Source: CAYGZA01 sp964354135 (lineage in GTDB: Bacteria > Planctomycetota > Planctomycetia > Pirellulales > Thermoguttaceae). Taken from it: DNA of 7,068 nt. Of this stretch, positions 4,192 to 7,068 are shown in pieces. Numbering within the stretch: the stretch's first letter is position 1; the number at the start of each line of letters is the position of its first letter. Position numbers and translations under genes: made by a program. The DNA is taken from NCBI GenBank assembly GCA_964354135.1, contig CAYGZA010000330.1:1-7068 (forward strand), written 5' to 3'. The notes under the pieces are model-generated. The model saw only the letters and a list, made by a program, of their open reading frames with translations, did not search any database and was not told the DNA's origin.

Positions 4192-6792
4192 ATGCAGTGG
4201 TTCTTTGCCCTCACGCTCTTGGCCAGCGCCACTTTGTTGTTCCTGGTGCAGCCGATGTTCGCCAAGATGGTGCTGCCCAAGCTGGGCGGCACGCCGATGG
4301 TCTGGAACACGTGCATGGTGTTCTATCAAGCGGCGCTTCTGGGCGGCTATCTCTATGCCCACCTGGCAACCAAGTGGCTGGGCACGCGGCGGCAAGCGGC
4401 GCTGCACCTGGCGATCCTCTGCCTTCCCTGGCTGGTGCTGCCGATCGGCGTGGCCGCCTCGTGGACCCCGCCCGGGAACGCTCCCATTCCTTGGCTGATG
4501 ATTTGGCTGATGACGTTGATGGTGGCGTCGGTGGGGCTCCCGTTCTTTGTGGTGTCGGCCAGCGCGCCGATGCTGCAGGCCTGGTTTGCCGACACGGGCC
4601 ACCCGGCGGGTAAAGACCCCTATTTCCTCTATGCCGCCAGCAACCTGGGGAGCATGGCGGCGCTGATCGCCTACCCGCTGTGGGTCGAGCCGAGGCTGCG
4701 GCTGGCGGAGCAGTCGCTCTGGTGGATGGCAGGCTATGGGGTCTTGATGGTTCTGACGGTCGGTTGCGCGGCGATGCTCTGGCGATCGCGGGGCGCGGCC
4801 GCGTCGGCGCCGGCGGAGGCGCCGCCCGAAGAGGAGGATCGCCTGACCCCGGCACCCACGCTGGTGCTTCGGCTGCGGTGGCTGGCTCTGGCCTTTGCCC
4901 CGTCGAGCTTGCTTCTGGGCGTGACGACCTTCATCTCGACGGATATTGCGGCGGTTCCGCTCCTGTGGGTGATGCCCCTGGCGCTGTACTTGCTCACGTT
5001 TGTCATCGTCTTTGCCCGCTGGAACAACTTCCTGCAACGGCTGATCGGCCGCTGGCAGGCGGCGCTACGGGACGACGCCGGCAGCGCATCGCGAGGATGG
5101 CTTGCCCGGATGGGGCGGAGAACGCTGAGCTGGCTCGTGAGCTTCCTGAACCCCCACTGGTTTGCCGTCCGCTTGCAGCCGCTCCTGGTCGTCCTGCTGG
5201 TGATCTTGTTCTACCAATCGGTGTCGGGCAAGTCGGCGGCCAAATTGATCCTCGTACACCTGGTGGCCTTCTTCGTCACCGCCTTGGTGTGCCACGGGGA
5301 GTTGGCCCGGTCGCGCCCCAAGACCAAGTACCTGACGGAGTTCTACATCTGGATGTCGGTGGGCGGAGTGCTGGGAGGACTGTTTAACACGCTGGTGGCC
5401 CCGGTGGCATTCGAAACGGTCATCGAATACCCCTTGGTGGTCGCCGTCGCCTGCACGCTCCGCCCGAGGCCGCGGCTACCCCGCTGGCCGATTGTGGCCC
5501 GATGGCTCGACGTGCTCATCCCCTCGGTCCTCTTCTTCCTTCTGGCCGGGCTGGTCGCCTTCAACCAGCACGACGAGAAGCGGAAGTTGTTTCCCTGGGT
5601 CGGAGAATTGAACCAGCGGCTCGACGGGGTCTTCGGCCGCGGTCTCGAAGGGCTCGTCCACTGGGTGCCGGAAGTGAACAAGCGGCTGGACAAGTGGGTT
5701 CCCGCGGAACGGGTCAACGAGTGGCTCCATCTTTCATTGCCGAAAGAGTGGGACCTTGAGGAGGAGCTGCTGGTGCTGGTGCTGGGAAGCCTGATCGCGC
5801 TCGTCTTGCAGCGGCGGCCCCTGCGGTTCGGCTTGGCCGTTGGGATGGTGGTCTTGGTGAATTACCTCTGGTACGGGGTGGCCTCCTACAACCGCGACTA
5901 CCCGGTGATCTACACCGATAGGACCTTCTTCGGCGTCGTGCGCGTCAAAGAACGCAAGGTGGAAAAAGAGGGCCAGGTCACGCTGCTGAAGCACACGCTG
6001 ATCCACGGCTCCACCAATCACGGCGAACAGCGGCTCGATCCGGAGTGGCGGCGCAAACCCTTGAGCTACTACTTCCCTACCAGCCCGTTGGGCCAGGTCT
6101 TCGACAAGCTCATCGACCCCGTGCAGTGCAAGCAGATCGGGGTCACCGGGCTGGGAACCGGCACAACCTCCTGCTACGCCAAGGCCGGCCAGACGATCAC
6201 CTACTTCGAGATTGACCCGGGCATTGTGAAGATGGCCCGGAACACGGATCTCTTCACCTATCTCCATGACGCGGAAGCCGTTGCCGGGGCGGAGGTGAAG
6301 ATCAAGCTGGGCGACGCCCGGTTGACGCTCAGGGGGGAGCCGGAGGCGTACTACGACATTCTCGTGATGGACGCCTTCAGCTCCGACGCCATCCCCATCC
6401 ACCTGATCACCAAGGAAGCCATCGAGCTGTACTTCGAGAAGCTGAAGCCGAACGGGGTCCTGATGGTACACATCTCCAATCGGCACCTGGACTTAGCCCC
6501 GGTGTTGGGGAACCTGGCGCGGGAGCTCAATCTCGTCGCCCGCCGTTGCGATGACCCGGCCTCCTTGGAAGAGTCGTTAGAAGGGAAGTTTTCCTCCGAC
6601 TGGGTCCTCTTGGTCCGCAACGAGAAGCGCCTCGGCTCGCTGGCCGACGACCCGCACTGGGTGATGATTGGGCCCGACGAAAAAGTCGGCGTATGGACCG
6701 ACGATTTCTCAAACATCCTCACCGTGCTCAACTGGTGGAAGCCGGAGGAGAGCAGCGCCGAACCCGAGGAAGAGGAACCGGAAGACGAATGA
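4192..6792 (+). CDS. Multi-helix membrane protein fused to a spermidine-synthase-like domain
   Basis: This is an 866-residue fused MFS/spermidine-synthase-type protein. The N-terminal two thirds is a membrane region with about 13-15 hydrophobic segments, starting at residue 1 and including 228-246, 253-275, 329-345, 350-367, 441-457, 524-540 and 545-563. A 20-residue Ala/Glu/Pro linker (about 201-220) splits the first helical block from the next. Between two late helices lies a soluble stretch with 11-residue periodicity (469-512). The C-terminal Rossmann domain (about 645-815) has the nucleotide loop GLGTGT (653-658), FEIDP (672-676), GDAR (707-710) and MDAFSSDAIPIHL (726-738), as in aminopropyltransferase-like proteins. 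The canonical GGGDG-type loop is altered, so true spermidine synthesis is doubtful; substrate and product are unknown. The protein ends in a highly acidic tail. The ATG has a modest site, GAAAGG, eight bases upstream. It is probably co-transcribed with the PIN/TRAM gene. Confidence 0.92.
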   Translation: MQWFFALTLLASATLLFLVQPMFAKMVLPKLGGTPMVWNTCMVFYQAALLGGYLYAHLATKWLGTRRQAALHLAILCLPWLVLPIGVAASWTPPGNAPIPWLMIWLMTLMVASVGLPFFVVSASAPMLQAWFADTGHPAGKDPYFLYAASNLGSMAALIAYPLWVEPRLRLAEQSLWWMAGYGVLMVLTVGCAAMLWRSRGAAASAPAEAPPEEEDRLTPAPTLVLRLRWLALAFAPSSLLLGVTTFISTDIAAVPLLWVMPLALYLLTFVIVFARWNNFLQRLIGRWQAALRDDAGSASRGWLARMGRRTLSWLVSFLNPHWFAVRLQPLLVVLLVILFYQSVSGKSAAKLILVHLVAFFVTALVCHGELARSRPKTKYLTEFYIWMSVGGVLGGLFNTLVAPVAFETVIEYPLVVAVACTLRPRPRLPRWPIVARWLDVLIPSVLFFLLAGLVAFNQHDEKRKLFPWVGELNQRLDGVFGRGLEGLVHWVPEVNKRLDKWVPAERVNEWLHLSLPKEWDLEEELLVLVLGSLIALVLQRRPLRFGLAVGMVVLVNYLWYGVASYNRDYPVIYTDRTFFGVVRVKERKVEKEGQVTLLKHTLIHGSTNHGEQRLDPEWRRKPLSYYFPTSPLGQVFDKLIDPVQCKQIGVTGLGTGTTSCYAKAGQTITYFEIDPGIVKMARNTDLFTYLHDAEAVAGAEVKIKLGDARLTLRGEPEAYYDILVMDAFSSDAIPIHLITKEAIELYFEKLKPNGVLMVHISNRHLDLAPVLGNLARELNLVARRCDDPASLEESLEGKFSSDWVLLVRNEKRLGSLADDPHWVMIGPDEKVGVWTDDFSNILTVLNWWKPEESSAEPEEEEPEDE

Positions 6793-6798
6793 TCCGGT

Positions 6799-6816
6799 GC
6801 GGCCTTGGGAGGGCGA
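6799..6816 (+). repeat. Short dispersed motif, copy B (downstream of fusion gene)
   Basis: GCGGCCTTGGGAGGGCGA begins seven bases after the fusion gene's stop codon, in the gene's direction. It matches copy A at 346-363 at 17 of 18 positions. It is followed by GAGCTTCGGAAAAAGG, which keeps a GAG..C..GG flavour. From memory, GGGAGGGCGAG-type words recur in planctomycete intergenic DNA, but I cannot verify that here. Confidence 0.5.
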
Positions 6817-6851
6817 GAGCTTCGGAAAAAGGGGTCGGCAGCAATCCTGTT

Positions 6852-6884
6852 CGGCACGGTATTGGCGCCACAGCGCGGGTGCCG
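6852..6884. repeat. Inverted repeat CGGCAC / GTGCCG
   Basis: CGGCAC (6852-6857) and GTGCCG (6879-6884) are exact reverse complements around a 21-base spacer that itself holds the palindrome TGGCGCCA. It lies 60 bases after the fusion gene stop. There is no following U-tract, so a classical intrinsic terminator is not supported, but it could be a 3' end structure. Confidence 0.4.
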
Positions 6885-6921
6885 TGGTCGCGCTTGCGTC
6901 GCCGGGCGCGCCGAAACCACC

Positions 6922-6966
6922 CCCACGCAATCGTGGGCATGGCACCCGACGGTGAAAAAGCGCTTT
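6922..6966. repeat. Three small adjacent dyads
   Basis: CCCACG-CAAT-CGTGGG (6922-6937) is a perfect six-base stem with a four-base loop. CACC-CGAC-GGTG (6943-6954) is a four-base stem. AAAGCGCTTT (6957-6966) is a ten-base palindrome. They follow one another within 45 bases and lead into the larger hairpin at 6970-6996. The word GTGGGCATGGCACCC in the middle resembles a sequence I associate with repeats in planctomycete genomes, from memory only. Confidence 0.45.
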
Positions 6967-6969
6967 CGA

Positions 6970-6996
6970 GCAGGACGGGTTGGCGACCCATCCTGC
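6970..6996. repeat. Strong hairpin, 11-pair stem with one mismatch
   Basis: GCAGGA-C-GGGT pairs with ACCC-A-TCCTGC around the five-base loop TGGCG; only the central C/A is unpaired. This is the most stable-looking single hairpin in the window. On the plus strand no T-run follows. On the minus strand a CTTTTT run appears about 12 bases after the stem, too distant for a textbook terminator. It could end transcription, protect an RNA 3' end or be part of a repeated palindromic element. Confidence 0.5.
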
Positions 6997-7002
6997 GCTA
7001 TT

Positions 7003-7036
7003 GGACGAGCTAAAAACCTTAGTTTTACCCACGTCC
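7003..7036. terminator. Weak imperfect hairpin, possible terminator
   Basis: GGACG (7003-7007) pairs with CGTCC (7032-7036), and inside it TAAAA (7011-7015) pairs with TTTTA (7023-7027). Alternatively CTAA/TTAG forms a small stem followed directly by TTTT. The second arrangement looks like a very weak intrinsic terminator for plus-strand transcription from the fusion gene, about 220 bases after its stop. Evidence is slight. Confidence 0.25.
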
Positions 7037-7068
7037 GCCGCGATAGATTTTACAGAACGGCGAGCTGT

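Larger units (their letters stand above)
6793..7068. other. Right-edge non-coding stretch rich in small dyads
   Basis: I see no supported gene. A minus-strand frame open from the window edge through 7032 to 6709 overlaps the end of the fusion gene and yields an unrecognisable low-complexity protein, so I treat it as chance. The stretch holds a motif copy at 6799-6816 and a series of hairpins between 6852 and 7036. The last 40 bases become AT-richer (GATAGATTTTAC), which may be the start of a control region for a gene beyond the window. Confidence 0.5.

Noticed and set aside
4036..5037. 333-codon minus-strand frame over the PIN/TRAM-fusion gene junction
   Set aside because: Extremely Arg/Gln/His-rich, no recognisable domain, and overlaps two supported genes.
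6709..7032. 107-codon minus-strand frame at the right end
   Set aside because: It overlaps the end of the fusion gene, runs through all the hairpins, and has no recognisable domain; dyads in non-coding DNA explain it better.

Overview
The window looks like a piece of chromosome from a GC-rich bacterium, most probably a member of the Planctomycetota. The evidence is the set of protein types: an RNase Z-like metallo-beta-lactamase with the segment YSRAAVQTYWRIPEF, a YacL-type PIN/TRAM membrane protein, and a very large membrane protein fused to a spermidine-synthase-like domain. Loose, structured intergenic DNA and short dispersed motifs fit as well. The phylum assignment is an inference from remembered families, not from a search. 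I see no phage, transposase, CRISPR array, rRNA or tRNA.

Layout from left to right. Positions 1-418 hold no supported gene but contain nested inverted repeats. A minus-strand pair follows: scpA (1320-2105, the kleisin of the SMC-ScpAB chromosome condensation complex) and, 31 bases after it, an RNase Z-like MBL hydrolase (419-1288). A 268-base divergent intergenic region (2106-2373) carries three perfect inverted repeats and a candidate promoter. On the plus strand come a HIT-family nucleotide hydrolase or phosphorylase (2374-2910, GTG start), a 181-base spacer, a four-helix PIN/TRAM protein (3092-4141) and, 50 bases later, an 866-residue multi-helix protein with a C-terminal aminopropyltransferase-like Rossmann domain (4192-6792). 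The last 276 bases (6793-7068) hold no supported gene and are densely packed with small dyads.

The genes do not form one obvious pathway. They are housekeeping functions (chromosome segregation, RNA processing, dinucleotide turnover, membrane-anchored nuclease) next to a membrane enzyme of unknown substrate. PIN/TRAM and the fusion protein probably share a transcript. scpA and the MBL gene probably share another. I do not see a clear new multi-gene system. The most unusual signals are non-coding: (i) a 17-of-18 matching motif, GCGGYCTTGGGAGGGCGA, just downstream of two different genes and in the same orientation relative to each; (ii) three perfect dyads in the scpA/HIT divergent spacer, one straddling a candidate promoter with about three helical turns between arms; (iii) a train of hairpins at 6852-7036. 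The main protein-level oddity is an 11-residue periodic amphipathic insert in the fusion protein.
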